64,000 nt of DNA from Burkholderia guangdongensis (GCF_013403875.1 NZ_JACBNX010000002.1:93889-157888); one strand, 5' to 3'; numbered from the stretch's first letter, positions 29,573 to 38,913 are shown. Notes: a model not told the origin generated them from the sequence alone. Numbers and translations: made by a program.

Positions 29573-31165
29573 ATGGAAATTTTGGGTAAGGAAGCTATGA
29601 AAACAATCAAGCGAGCCCTCACGGGCGTGCTGGCATGCAGCGGATTGCTCTTCGCCGGTTCCGCTCTGGCAGTCGGAGACGTCCCGGGTGGCCCCAGCGT
29701 CAACGGGATCAATTTCCAGCCGCCTGTCACGAAGATCGCAGAGGAGCTCTACAACCTCCACGCGATGATGCTGGTGCTGTGTACGGTGATCTTCGTCGTC
29801 GTGTTCGGCGTGATGTTCTATTCGATCTTCGCGCACCGCAAATCGAAGGGCTTCAAGGCCGCCCATTTCCATGAAAGCACGACCGTCGAAATCATCTGGA
29901 CGATCGTTCCGTTCATCATCGTCGTGCTGATGGCGCTGCCGGCCACGAAGACGGTCGTCGCGATGAAGGACACGACGAACGCCGATCTGACGATCAAGGT
30001 CACCGGCTACCAGTGGAAGTGGGGCTACGACTACGTGAAGGGCCCGGGCGAAGGCATCGGCTTCCTGTCGACCCTCATTACCCCGCGCAGCGAAGTCGAC
30101 GGCCAGAAGCCGATCACCGACACCTATCTGCAGGAAGTCGATCACCCGCTCGTCGTGCCGGTCAACAAGAAGATCCGCATCATCACGACCGCGAACGACG
30201 TCGTTCACTCGTGGTACGTGCCCGCGTTCGGCGTGAAGCAGGATGCGATTCCGGGCTTCGTGCGCGACACGTGGTTCAAGGCCGAGAAGACCGGCACCTA
30301 TCGCGGCTTCTGTACCGAACTGTGCGGCAAGGAACACGCGTTCATGCCGGTCGTGGTCGAGGTGCTGTCGGACGAAGACTACGCGAAGTGGGTCAGCGAC
30401 GAGAAGGCGAAGATGGCCAGCGCGACGCTCGATCCGAACAAGACTTACACGATGGCCGAACTGATGTCGCACGGCGAGGACGTCTACAAGGCGAACTGCG
30501 CGGCGTGCCACCAGGCGAACGGCAAGGGCCTCGGCGCATTCCCGGCGCTCGACGGCAGCCCGATCGCGAACGGCCCGATCGCCGGCCACCTGACGCGCGT
30601 GCTGCAGGGCAAGGGCGCGATGCCGTCGTGGGCGTCGCTGTCGGACGTCGACATCGCGTCGGTGATCACGTTCGAGCGCAACTCGTGGGGCAACCACAAG
30701 GGCGACATGCTGCAACCGAAGCAGGTCGCGGCCGCGCGTAACGGCCAGATGCCGACGGACACCGCGGGCGGTGCCGCGCCGGCGGAAGCCGCAGCGGCAG
30801 CACCGGCCGCCGCGTCCGCAGCCGATGCATCGCAGCAGGCCGCAGCGAGCACGGCGCTGTCGACGATCTATTTCGACACCGGCAAGAGCACGCTGCCGGC
30901 CGACGCGCAGAAGTCGATCGCCGCGGCGGCCGACTACGCGAAGGCGCATCCGGACGCGAAGCTCGCGGTGTCGGGCTTCACCGACAAGACGGGCTCGGCC
31001 GATGCGAACGCGGAGCTGTCGAAGCACCGCGCGCAGGCCGTGCGCGACGCGCTGAAGGCCGCGGGTGTCGCGGAAGACCGCATCGTTCTGAAGAAGCCGG
31101 AAACGATCACGGGCGGGGCGGACGCGAAGGAAGCGCGCCGTGTCGAGATCGGGCCGGCGGCCTGA
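29573..31165 (+). CDS. coxB: cytochrome c oxidase subunit II fused to cytochrome c and OmpA-like domains
   Basis: 530-residue subunit II of the aa3 oxidase. Start ATG 29573 has GGGAGG at 6 bp; ATG 29597 gives a cleaner signal peptide (MKTIKRALTGVLACSGLLFA). Order: signal peptide, two membrane helices (about 62-85 and 105-123), cupredoxin domain with CuA ligands His212, Cys247, Cys251, His255 and Met258 (CTELCGKEHAFM), a cytochrome c domain with CAACH at 309-313, an Ala/Pro linker, and a C-terminal OmpA/peptidoglycan-binding domain at about 428-526 (IYFDTGKSTLPADAQ, NAELSKHRAQAVRDAL). It accepts electrons from cytochrome c; the OmpA part may tether the oxidase to the cell wall (inference). Confidence 0.95.
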   Translation: MEILGKEAMKTIKRALTGVLACSGLLFAGSALAVGDVPGGPSVNGINFQPPVTKIAEELYNLHAMMLVLCTVIFVVVFGVMFYSIFAHRKSKGFKAAHFHESTTVEIIWTIVPFIIVVLMALPATKTVVAMKDTTNADLTIKVTGYQWKWGYDYVKGPGEGIGFLSTLITPRSEVDGQKPITDTYLQEVDHPLVVPVNKKIRIITTANDVVHSWYVPAFGVKQDAIPGFVRDTWFKAEKTGTYRGFCTELCGKEHAFMPVVVEVLSDEDYAKWVSDEKAKMASATLDPNKTYTMAELMSHGEDVYKANCAACHQANGKGLGAFPALDGSPIANGPIAGHLTRVLQGKGAMPSWASLSDVDIASVITFERNSWGNHKGDMLQPKQVAAARNGQMPTDTAGGAAPAEAAAAAPAAASAADASQQAAASTALSTIYFDTGKSTLPADAQKSIAAAADYAKAHPDAKLAVSGFTDKTGSADANAELSKHRAQAVRDALKAAGVAEDRIVLKKPETITGGADAKEARRVEIGPAA

Positions 31166-31208
31166 CGTGTCGTTGTGTTTGTCGACGTATTCGCATTAGG
31201 AGATTCTC

Positions 31209-32816
31209 ATGTCTAGCATCGGGCACGACGTAGCCGCGGGCCACGCGCACGACGACCACGCGCACGAAACGCCTCACGGCTGGCGGCGCTGGCTGTATGC
31301 CACCAACCACAAGGACATCGGTACGCTGTACCTGCTGTTCTCGTTCATCATGTTCCTGTCGGGCGGCGTGATGGCGCTCGGCATCCGCGCCGAGCTGTTC
31401 GAGCCGGGCCTGCAGATCATGCGGCCGGAGTTCTTCAACCAGCTCACCACGATGCATGGCCTGATCATGGTGTTCGGCGCGATCATGCCGGCGTTCGTCG
31501 GCTTCGCGAACTGGATGATTCCGCTGCAGATCGGCGCGTCGGACATGGCGTTCGCGCGGATGAACAACTTCAGCTTCTGGCTGCTGCCGGTCGCGGCCGT
31601 GCTGCTCGTCGGTTCGTTCTTCGCGCCGGGCGGCGCGACGGCCGCCGGCTGGACGCTGTACGCGCCGCTGTCGACGCAGATGGGCCCGGGCATGGACTTC
31701 GCGATCTTCGCGGTGCACATCATGGGCGCGTCGTCGATCATGGGCGGGATCAACATCGTCGTGACGATCCTGAACATGCGCGCGCCGGGCATGACGCTGA
31801 TGAAGATGCCGATGTTCGCGTGGACGTGGCTGATCACCGCCTATCTGCTGATCGCGGTGATGCCGGTTCTCGCGGGCGCGATCACGATGGTGCTGTTCGA
31901 CCGCCACTTCGGCACGTCGTTCTTCAGCGCGGCAGGCGGCGGCGACCCGGTGATGTACCAGCACATCTTCTGGTTCTTCGGCCACCCCGAGGTGTACATC
32001 ATGATTCTGCCGGCGTTCGGGATCGTGTCGCAGGTGATCCCGGCGTTCGCGCGCAAGACGCTGTTCGGCTATAGCTCGATGGTCTACGCGACCTCGTCGA
32101 TCGCGATCCTGTCGTTCATGGTCTGGGCGCACCACATGTTCGCGACCGGCATGCCGGTTACCGGCCAGCTGTTCTTCATGTACGCGACGATGCTGATCGC
32201 GGTGCCGACCGGCGTGAAGGTGTTCAACTGGCTCGCGACGATGTGGCGCGGCTCGATGACGTTCGAGACGCCGATGCTGTTCGCGATCGGTTTCCTGTTC
32301 GTGTTCACGTTCGGCGGCCTGACGGGCCTGATGCTCGCGATGGCGCCGCTCGACATCCAGTATCACGGCACCTACTTCGTGGTCGCGCACTTCCACTACG
32401 TGCTCGTTGCCGGGTCACTGTTCGCGCTGTTCTCGGGCTGGTACTACTGGTCGCCTAAATGGACCGGCTGGATGTACAACGAGATGCGCGGCAAGATCCA
32501 CTTCTGGGCGTCGATGATCTTCTTCAACCTGACGTTCTTCCCGATGCACTTCCTGGGCCTCGCCGGCATGCCGCGCCGTTATGCGGATTACCCGGCGCAG
32601 TTCACGGACTTCAACCAGGTCGCGACGATCGGCGCGTTCGGCTTCGGCCTCGCGCAGGTGTACTTCCTGTTCGCGGTCGCGCTGCCCGCGTACCGTGGCG
32701 GCGGCGAGCTGGAAAAGGCGTCCGACAAGCCGTGGGACGGCGCGACGGGCCTCGAATGGACCGTGCCGAGCCCGGCTCCGTTCCACACGTTCGAGCAACC
32801 GCCGCACGTCGAGTAA
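31209..32816 (+). CDS. ctaD: cytochrome c oxidase subunit I
   Basis: 535-residue catalytic heme-copper subunit (heme a, a3-CuB). Twelve membrane helices; motifs TTMHGLIMVFGAIMPAF with a heme a His, the CuB/Tyr loop FGHPEVYIMILPAFG, HHMFATGMP, and the heme a3/a His pair in VAHFHYVLVAGS. Proton-channel residues of the A-family are compatible with this. 43 bp after coxB, as the core of the terminal oxidase operon. Confidence 0.98.
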   Translation: MSSIGHDVAAGHAHDDHAHETPHGWRRWLYATNHKDIGTLYLLFSFIMFLSGGVMALGIRAELFEPGLQIMRPEFFNQLTTMHGLIMVFGAIMPAFVGFANWMIPLQIGASDMAFARMNNFSFWLLPVAAVLLVGSFFAPGGATAAGWTLYAPLSTQMGPGMDFAIFAVHIMGASSIMGGINIVVTILNMRAPGMTLMKMPMFAWTWLITAYLLIAVMPVLAGAITMVLFDRHFGTSFFSAAGGGDPVMYQHIFWFFGHPEVYIMILPAFGIVSQVIPAFARKTLFGYSSMVYATSSIAILSFMVWAHHMFATGMPVTGQLFFMYATMLIAVPTGVKVFNWLATMWRGSMTFETPMLFAIGFLFVFTFGGLTGLMLAMAPLDIQYHGTYFVVAHFHYVLVAGSLFALFSGWYYWSPKWTGWMYNEMRGKIHFWASMIFFNLTFFPMHFLGLAGMPRRYADYPAQFTDFNQVATIGAFGFGLAQVYFLFAVALPAYRGGGELEKASDKPWDGATGLEWTVPSPAPFHTFEQPPHVE

Positions 32817-32894
32817 GCATTGAATCCTGGCTCCGTTGTCGCCTGCCCCGCGGGCGGCGACGGAGTGTTCGGAACGTTTCACCCCCTGTATCAG

Positions 32895-33035
32895 ATGACC
32901 CGGAATCCACAACAAAGACGCACGCCCGAAGAGATCCGCAAGGGCAACAAGCGGCTCGGCCTGATCCTGCTGGCGATCGCCGCCGTCTTTTTTATGGGTG
33001 TCGTGATCAAGCAGTGGTGGTTGTCCACTCACTGA
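32895..33035 (+). CDS. cytochrome oxidase small assembly protein
   Basis: 46-residue single-span membrane peptide: a charged N-terminus (MTRNPQQRRTPEEIRKGNKR) and one helix (LGLILLAIAAVFFMGVVI) ending QWWLSTH. It matches in size, sequence style and position (between ctaD and ctaG) the small assembly protein of betaproteobacterial cox operons. ATG 32895 is preferred over the upstream GTG-like starts. Confidence 0.85.
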   Translation: MTRNPQQRRTPEEIRKGNKRLGLILLAIAAVFFMGVVIKQWWLSTH

Positions 33036-33057
33036 GCCGTAGCGAGGAAGTTGCCGT

Positions 33058-33642
33058 ATGTCGAAGCCGGAAGCCACGGCGGATCGGGCGTTCAACCGTT
33101 CGATGCTGTTCAAGCTCGTCGTCGTCGCGTTGATGATGTTCGGGTTCGGATTTGCGCTGATACCGATGTACCGCGCGATCTGTCAGGTGACGGGTATCAA
33201 CAACCTGGTGCAGCGCGATGCGACGCTGCGCGAGGCGAAGAACACGCAGATCGATTACAGCCGCACCGTGTCGGTCGAGTTCGACGCGAATGCGCACGGG
33301 CCGCTCGGCTTCATGCCGGAGAAGAGCAGCATCGACGTGCATCCGGGCCAGTTGACGACGATCATGTACGACGTGTCGAACAGCCAGAACCGGCCGGTCG
33401 TCGCGCAGGCGATTCCGAGCTACGCGCCGAAGCAGGCGACCGAGTTTTTCAAGAAGATCGAGTGTTTTTGCTTCACGCAGCAGACGCTGGCCGCGAACGA
33501 ATCGCGCAGGATGCCGGTGGTGTTCGTGATCGATCCGAAATTGCCGAAGGACGTGAAGACGATCACGCTGTCGTACACGTTCTTCGAGTTGAATACCCCC
33601 GCGCTGACGCGCGGCACGGCGCCGGCGAAGCCCGGCGTCTGA
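33058..33642 (+). CDS. ctaG: cytochrome c oxidase assembly protein CtaG/Cox11
   Basis: 194-residue Cox11-type copper chaperone that inserts CuB into subunit I. One N-terminal membrane helix (LVVVALMMFGFGFALIPMY), YRAICQVTGIN, and the copper-binding CFCFTQQTL with two Cys in the KIECFCF context, then MPVVFVIDPKLPKDVKTITLSYTFF. ATG 33058, 22 bp after the small assembly gene. Confidence 0.96.
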   Translation: MSKPEATADRAFNRSMLFKLVVVALMMFGFGFALIPMYRAICQVTGINNLVQRDATLREAKNTQIDYSRTVSVEFDANAHGPLGFMPEKSSIDVHPGQLTTIMYDVSNSQNRPVVAQAIPSYAPKQATEFFKKIECFCFTQQTLAANESRRMPVVFVIDPKLPKDVKTITLSYTFFELNTPALTRGTAPAKPGV

Positions 33643-33704
33643 TGGAGCTTTGCATGGGATCCGAGTTCGCGCTTCAGCGCTTACTCTGATCGACAGGAGG
33701 GGAC

Positions 33705-33905
33705 GTGACGGAAGTCGGCAGGAACAGTTCGTTCGGAAAGGCGCTGAAGGCGGTGCTGTGGTCGTTCTTCGGCGTGCGCAAGCGGCGCGACCTGGAGGCG
33801 GACGCGCAGCAGCTGAACCCGCTGCACGTGCTGATCGTCGCGCTGATCGCGGCCGCGGTGTTCATCGGCGTGCTGATCGCGGTCGTTCACGCGGTCGTGC
33901 ACTGA
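33705..33905 (+). CDS. DUF2970 family membrane protein
   Basis: 66-residue protein with a soluble N-terminal part (KALKAVLWSFFGVRKRRDLEAD) and a C-terminal helix (LHVLIVALIAAAVFIGVLIAVVHAVV). GTG start after AGGAGGGG. DUF2970 proteins occur between ctaG and coxC in this order; the function is unknown, presumably oxidase assembly. Confidence 0.88.
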   Translation: MTEVGRNSSFGKALKAVLWSFFGVRKRRDLEADAQQLNPLHVLIVALIAAAVFIGVLIAVVHAVVH

Positions 33906-34030
33906 CGCAGGAATGCAGGGTGGGCGCGTCGGCGCCCGGGCAGGAAGGCAGTGGCGGCGGCCGTCGCGCCGCGAGAAATAAAGCCGGAGCGGTTCCGGTA
34001 CACAAATTGGACTGAAGTGGAGAATCAAGG

Positions 34031-34888
34031 ATGAGCGCTCACAACCAGAGCCCGTACTATTTCGTGCCGCATCCGTCGCGGCACCCGATCAGCGCGGCCA
34101 TCGGCCTGTTGGTCATGCTCGGCTCGTTCGCACTGTGGATCAACGACCACGACTGGGCGCCGTATACCGCGCTGATCGGCCTGCTGTGGCTCCTCTTCAC
34201 GCTGTATCACTGGTTCGGCGATTCGATCGCCGAATCCGAAGGCGGGATGTACGGCAAGAACGTCGACCGCTCGTACCGCTGGAGCATGAGCTGGTTCATC
34301 TTCTCCGAAGTGATGTTCTTCGGCGCGTTCTTCGGCGCGCTGTTCTACGCCCGCGAAATCGCGCTGCACCAGCTCGGCAGCCTCGACTACAAGCTGATCT
34401 GGCCGGATTTCTCCGCGGTGTGGCCGAACGAAGGCCCGGCCGCGCTCGCCGGTCACTTCAAGTCGATGACTCCGTGGCCGGTTCCGACCGTGAACACCGC
34501 GCTGCTGCTGTCGTCGGGCGCGACGCTGACGGTGTCGCACCACGCGCTGCGCGATGATCACCGCCGCAAGGCGATCGCATGGCTCGCCGCGACGGTGCTG
34601 CTCGGCGTCTGCTTCCTGTTCCTGCAGGGCTTCGAGTATTTCCACGCGTACAACGAACTGAACCTGACGCTCGCCTCGGGCATCTACGGCTCGACGTTCT
34701 TCCTGCTGACGGGCTTCCACGGCTTCCACGTGTTCCTCGGCGGCACGATGCTGACGGTGGTGCTGGTGCGGATGATCCGCGGCCACTTCACGGCCGATCA
34801 TCACTTCGCGTTCGAGGGCGCCGCGTGGTACTGGCACTTCGTCGACGTCGTCTGGCTCGGCCTGTACGTCGTCGTCTACTGGCTGTAA
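34031..34888 (+). CDS. coxC: cytochrome c oxidase subunit III
   Basis: 285-residue, seven-helix subunit III. Motifs: PYYFVPHPSRHPISAAIGL at the start, SEVMFFGAFFGALFYAR, LLTGFHGFHVFLGG and EGAAWYWHFVDVVWLGLYVVVYW at the end. Stabilises the proton-pumping core. Last gene of the structural oxidase set; a hairpin follows directly. Confidence 0.97.
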   Translation: MSAHNQSPYYFVPHPSRHPISAAIGLLVMLGSFALWINDHDWAPYTALIGLLWLLFTLYHWFGDSIAESEGGMYGKNVDRSYRWSMSWFIFSEVMFFGAFFGALFYAREIALHQLGSLDYKLIWPDFSAVWPNEGPAALAGHFKSMTPWPVPTVNTALLLSSGATLTVSHHALRDDHRRKAIAWLAATVLLGVCFLFLQGFEYFHAYNELNLTLASGIYGSTFFLLTGFHGFHVFLGGTMLTVVLVRMIRGHFTADHHFAFEGAAWYWHFVDVVWLGLYVVVYWL

Positions 34889-34896
34889 CGGAAACG

Positions 34897-34928
34897 AACG
34901 GCCCGCGAGAGCGATGCGCGGGCCGTTT
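34897..34928 (+). terminator. terminator-like hairpin after coxC
   Basis: 11-bp stem AACGGCCCGCG (34897-34907) with CGCGGGCCGTT (34917-34927), followed by only a short T-run. Confidence 0.6.
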
Positions 34929-35060
34929 GCGCTGAATGCCGGGCGGCGTGCCGCCGGGCAGCGTAGAGAAGACCGCTTCACCCGGGCGCCGCCGCGACTC
35001 CAGTCAGGCGGCGCTTTTGCTTGGCGGGGAGTGCGTGCGGCGAAATGTCACATTCGTCAC

Positions 35061-35130
35061 GTTCGCCGCAATCGGCCGCAATCGGCCGCAATCGGCCGTA
35101 TTCGGCCGTATTCGGCCGTATTCGGCCGCG
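35061..35130. repeat. 10-bp tandem repeat downstream of coxC
   Basis: Seven consecutive 10-bp units of the form ATCGGCCGCA / TTCGGCCGTA. The last units are 9 bp from the stop codon of the small minus-strand membrane protein gene. Confidence 0.85.
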
Positions 35131-35138
35131 TCGGCGGG

Positions 35139-35348
35139 TCAGTGGCCGATCGGGATGCCGGTGTAGTGGATCCAGCCCATCCAGTTCGCGAACAGGATGA
35201 ACAGGAACAGCGAGATCGATAGCCCGACGCGGGTGGCGAGCGACCAGACCATGCGTTTCGTGTGGCCGCGGTCGTGCATCATGAAATAGAGCGCCGAGCC
35301 CATGCTGGCAACGATGAGGATGAAAGCGATGGCAACGAGGATGTGCAT
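35139..35348 (-). CDS. twin transmembrane (DUF2909-like) protein
   Basis: 69-residue protein with two membrane helices: HILVAIAFILIVASMGSALYF and VGLSISLFLFILFANWMGWI, separated by MHDRGHTKRMVWSLATR. The family start M(K/H)ILV fixes the ATG at 35348; an earlier ATG at 35390 (MTPFPSNSRRPVRF...) has a better ribosome site and would give 83 residues. It lies on the opposite strand inside the cox cluster, divergent from SURF1, as in other betaproteobacteria. Presumed oxidase accessory; function unknown. Confidence 0.85.
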   Translation of the reverse strand: MHILVAIAFILIVASMGSALYFMMHDRGHTKRMVWSLATRVGLSISLFLFILFANWMGWIHYTGIPIGH

Positions 35349-35432
35349 GAAGCGAACCGGACGACGGCTATTCGACGGGAAAGGTGTCATTATCGCACCT
35401 CGCTTTCGCGATCGTCTCGGCCGCGGAGCGGC

Positions 35433-36146
35433 ATGATGAAGATTCGCTGGCTTCCCGCGCTGCTGATCCTGGCGGTCGTCGCGATCACGGTGCGGCTCGG
35501 TTTCTGGCAGCGCGACCGTGCGCATCAGAAGGAGGCGCTCGAGGCGAACATCACGCGCTATGAGCATGCGCCGCCAGCGCCGGTCGGCGCGGTGCCGCTG
35601 CCGCTCGCGGACATCGAGTTCCATCGCGTGCGCGCGACCGGGCGCTTCATGCCGGAGAACGCCGTCTTTCTGGACAATCGTCCGTATAACGATCAGCCGG
35701 GTTTTTACGTCGTGATGCCGTTTAAACTGGCGGGCGGCGGCTACGTGCTCGTGAATCGAGGCTGGCTGCCGCGCAACACGGCCGATCGCGCGACGATCGA
35801 GCCGTTCGCGACGCCCGCGGGCGACGTGACGATCGAAGGGATCGCGCGCGCCGACGCGACGCGCGCGTTCGAGCTCGGCTCGGGCGGCTCGGCGCCGCAC
35901 CAGAAGATCCGCCAGAACCTCGACGTCGGCGCGTATGCGCGCGAAACCGGGCTGCCGCTGCAGCCGTTCGTGATCCAGCAGACGAGCGACGACGGCGACA
36001 AGCTGGTGCGCGACTGGCCCGCGCCGACGCTCGGCGTCGAGCGCAATTATGGATACATGCTCCAGTGGTGGGGCATGGCGGTGGCCGCGCTGGCCTTCGG
36101 TCTGTTCGCGGCGCGGCGCGCGGCGAGGAAGCCGTCCGGCGCGTAA
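35433..36146 (+). CDS. SURF1 family cytochrome oxidase assembly protein
   Basis: 237-residue SURF1 (Shy1) homologue, assisting heme a insertion into subunit I. Two flanking membrane helices (LPALLILAVVAITVRLGFWQ with the conserved GFWQ, and MLQWWGMAVAALAFGLFAA) around a soluble domain with FLDNRPYNDQPGFYVVMPFKL and VLVNRGWLPRN. ATG 35433 follows GGAG. Next to the Sco-like gene and ctaA. Confidence 0.95.
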   Translation: MMKIRWLPALLILAVVAITVRLGFWQRDRAHQKEALEANITRYEHAPPAPVGAVPLPLADIEFHRVRATGRFMPENAVFLDNRPYNDQPGFYVVMPFKLAGGGYVLVNRGWLPRNTADRATIEPFATPAGDVTIEGIARADATRAFELGSGGSAPHQKIRQNLDVGAYARETGLPLQPFVIQQTSDDGDKLVRDWPAPTLGVERNYGYMLQWWGMAVAALAFGLFAARRAARKPSGA

Positions 36147-36205
36147 GCGCGTGGTTTGCCGCGGCGGCGATGCCGCGGCTTGTTTCGAGAGGTCCGATTT
36201 TGTCT

Positions 36206-36847
36206 ATGCAATCTTCCCGTCAGCCCGCCCGCCGGCCGATCGCCGGCGCGGACGCTCCGGCGCGCGGCTCGTGGCAGCGCGGCCGCTGGATGCTGCTGCT
36301 CGTCGCGCTGGTTTGCGCGGCGCCGATGATCGCGTCGTATGTCACCTATTACGTGATCAAGCCGCGCGGCGGCTCGACGAACTATGGCGCGCTGATCGAT
36401 CCGCAGCGGCCGATTCCGCCGTCGCTGACGGTCGTCGACGAGTCCGGCAAGACGGTCCCGCTCGCGTCGCTGCGCGGCGTGTGGCTGTTCGTGATGACCG
36501 ACAAGAGCGCGTGCGACGACGCGTGCGCGACGAAGCTCTACTTCATGCGTCAGGTGCGCGCGACTCAGGCGGGCGAGCGCGAGCGGATCACGACGGTGTG
36601 GCTGCGCAGCGATGCGAACCCGATTCCGGACAAGGTGAGCGCCGCGTATCCGGACACGCGCAAGCTCGTCGCCGATCCGGCCGCGATCGCCGCGTGGCTG
36701 CCGGCCGACGCGGGCACGCAGGACACCGACCACATCTATCTCGTCGATCCGAACGGCAACCTGATGATGCGTTTCCCGAAGAACCCGGATCCGAGCAAGA
36801 TCAAGCGGGACGTGACGAAGCTGCTCAAGTGGTCGAGCATCGGCTGA
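36206..36847 (+). CDS. Sco-like membrane protein with CxxxC motif
   Basis: 213-residue protein with one N-terminal membrane helix (WMLLLVALVCAAPMIASYVTYYVI) and a periplasmic thioredoxin-like domain. CDDAC (103-107) sits where Sco proteins carry CPDVC, and His176 in DTDHIYLVDPNGNLMMRFP is in the place of the Sco copper-ligand His. A variant Sco/PrrC-type copper or thiol protein for oxidase assembly is therefore plausible; a canonical Sco1 is also encoded at 38914. ATG 36206 used; TTG 36200 has better spacing to AGAGG. Confidence 0.82.
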   Translation: MQSSRQPARRPIAGADAPARGSWQRGRWMLLLVALVCAAPMIASYVTYYVIKPRGGSTNYGALIDPQRPIPPSLTVVDESGKTVPLASLRGVWLFVMTDKSACDDACATKLYFMRQVRATQAGERERITTVWLRSDANPIPDKVSAAYPDTRKLVADPAAIAAWLPADAGTQDTDHIYLVDPNGNLMMRFPKNPDPSKIKRDVTKLLKWSSIG

Positions 36848-36872
36848 CGGACGGGCGACGAGGAAATCTCCG

Positions 36873-37982
36873 ATGTATCTCGTACAACTCGGCCTGATCG
36901 GCCTGTGCATCGCGCTGCTGGTGCTGTCCTACGTGTGGGTGAAGGCGGACGACAACAAATTCCGCAAGCTCGTCTGGGTCACGACGTTCCTGACGCTCGA
37001 TCTCGTGATGTTCGGCGGCTTCACGCGGCTGACCGACTCCGGCCTCGGCTGCCCGGACTGGCCCGGCTGCTACGGCACGTCGTCGCCGTTCATCGCGCAC
37101 GCGGCGATCTCGGCCGCGCACCAGTTGATGCCGACGGGCCCCGTCAGCATGACGAAGGCGTGGATCGAGATGATCCACCGCTATTTCGCGATGGCGATCG
37201 GCGTGCTGATCATCGCGCAGACCGCGATCGCATGGACCGCGCGGCTGCGCCGCCGGCCGTTGCACGTGTCGCCGTGGTGGCCGACGGGGCTGCTGATGCT
37301 GATCGTCGTGCAGGGCGCGTTCGGCGCGTGGACCGTCACGATGAAGCTGCAGCCGGTGATCGTCACGACGCACCTGCTGCTCGGCCTGACGCTGCTCGGC
37401 TCGCTCGGCTGGCTTGCCGCGCGGATCACGCCGCTGCCCGCGTACGAGCCCGACGCCGGCCGCTATCGCGCGGCCGCGCTCGCGGCGCTCGCGCTGCTCG
37501 TCGCGCAGATCGCGCTCGGCGGCTGGGTCAGCACGAACTATGCGGTGCTCGCGTGCACCGATTTCCCGACCTGCAACGGCGCGTGGATTCCGCCGATGAA
37601 CTTCCATCAGGGCTTTCATCTGTGGCGCGCGCTCGGGATGACCGGCGACGGCGAGGCGATCACGCAGGACGCGCTCGTCGCGATCCACTGGACGCACCGC
37701 ACGTTCGCGTTCGTCGTCGTCGCGTACCTGATCGCGTTCGCGCTGAAGATGCGCCGTTTCGCGTCGCTGCGGGCGCCGGCGACCGGCGTGCTCGCGGTCG
37801 TCGTGCTGCAGTTCGCGACCGGCCTCACGAACATCGTGCTGCAGTGGCCGCTGCCGGTCGCGGTCGCACACAACGGGGGCGCGGCGGTCCTGCTGCTGCT
37901 CGTCGTCATGCTAAACTTTCGCATCCTTTCAAGCCGCCCCGGAACCGTCGCGCTGCCTGCGCGCGACGCCGCGCCGGCGTGA
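36873..37982 (+). CDS. ctaA: heme A synthase (CtaA/COX15)
   Basis: 369-residue, eight-helix membrane enzyme oxidising heme O to heme A. Signature FGGFTRLTDSGLGCPDWPGCYG near the N-terminus (heme/substrate loop), MIHRYFAMAIGVLIIAQ and IHWTHRTFAFVVVAYL with the conserved His ligands, and a second WxxCxDFPTCNG loop. 9 bp before cyoE, so heme O to heme A steps are co-encoded. Confidence 0.96.
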   Translation: MYLVQLGLIGLCIALLVLSYVWVKADDNKFRKLVWVTTFLTLDLVMFGGFTRLTDSGLGCPDWPGCYGTSSPFIAHAAISAAHQLMPTGPVSMTKAWIEMIHRYFAMAIGVLIIAQTAIAWTARLRRRPLHVSPWWPTGLLMLIVVQGAFGAWTVTMKLQPVIVTTHLLLGLTLLGSLGWLAARITPLPAYEPDAGRYRAAALAALALLVAQIALGGWVSTNYAVLACTDFPTCNGAWIPPMNFHQGFHLWRALGMTGDGEAITQDALVAIHWTHRTFAFVVVAYLIAFALKMRRFASLRAPATGVLAVVVLQFATGLTNIVLQWPLPVAVAHNGGAAVLLLLVVMLNFRILSSRPGTVALPARDAAPA

Positions 37983-37991
37983 CCCCATCTC

Positions 37992-38894
37992 ATGGACAGC
38001 ACCCTCTCCCATACGCCCGGTAGCCGCCTTTCCCAGTACATCGCGCTGACGAAGCCGCGTGTCACGCAGCTCGCGGTGTTTTGCGCCGTGATCGGGATGT
38101 TCCTCGCGACGCCCGGCATGGTGCCGTGGAAGGTGCTCGTCGGCGGCACGGTCGGCATCTGGCTGCTCGCGGGCGCCGCGTTCGCGATCAACTGCCTCGT
38201 CGAGCAGAAGGTCGACGCGCTGATGCGCCGCACCGCGTGGCGCCCGTCCGCGCGCGGCGAGATCACGACCGCGCAGATCCTCGTGTTCTCCGCGGTGCTC
38301 GGCAGCGTCGGCGCGTGGACGCTCTACACGTTCACGAACCCGCTGACGATGTGGCTGACGATCGCGACGTTCGTCGGCTACGCGGTGATCTACACGCTGC
38401 TGCTGAAGCCGGCGACGCCGCAGAACATCGTGATCGGCGGCGCGTCGGGCGCGATGCCGCCGGCGCTCGGCTGGGCCGCGGTCACCGGCGCGGTGCCGGG
38501 CGACGCGTGGATTCTCGTGCTGATCATCTTCGTGTGGACGCCGCCGCATTTCTGGGCGCTCGCGCTGTACCGCCGCAAGGACTACGAGAACGCGGGCCTG
38601 CCGATGCTGCCCGTCACGCACGGCGAGCAGTACACGCGGCTGCACATCCTGCTTTATACGGTGGTGCTGTTCGCGGTCACGCTGATGCCGTTCGTGTCGG
38701 GGATGAGCGGCGCCGTCTATCTCGCGAGCGCGGTGGTGCTCGGCGCGATCTTCCTCGCGTATGCGTGGAAGATCTACCGCGACTATTCGGACGACCTGGC
38801 CCGCCGCGCGTTCCGCTTTTCGATCGTCTATCTGTCGCTGCTGTTCGCGGCGCTGCTCGTCGATCACTATGCGCGCCCGCTGCTCGGCATGTAA
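37992..38894 (+). CDS. cyoE: heme O synthase (protoheme IX farnesyltransferase)
   Basis: 300-residue UbiA-family prenyltransferase adding farnesyl to heme B. Nine hydrophobic segments; first motif N-x-x-x-D type [15 protein letters not shown] and second Y-R-x-[24 protein letters not shown]. Feeds CtaA; both needed for the aa3 oxidase encoded upstream. Confidence 0.97.
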   Translation: MDSTLSHTPGSRLSQYIALTKPRVTQLAVFCAVIGMFLATPGMVPWKVLVGGTVGIWLLAGAAFAINCLVEQKVDALMRRTAWRPSARGEITTAQILVFSAVLGSVGAWTLYTFTNPLTMWLTIATFVGYAVIYTLLLKPATPQNIVIGGASGAMPPALGWAAVTGAVPGDAWILVLIIFVWTPPHFWALALYRRKDYENAGLPMLPVTHGEQYTRLHILLYTVVLFAVTLMPFVSGMSGAVYLASAVVLGAIFLAYAWKIYRDYSDDLARRAFRFSIVYLSLLFAALLVDHYARPLLGM

Positions 38895-38913
38895 GAAGGA
38901 CGGTCTGAACGCC

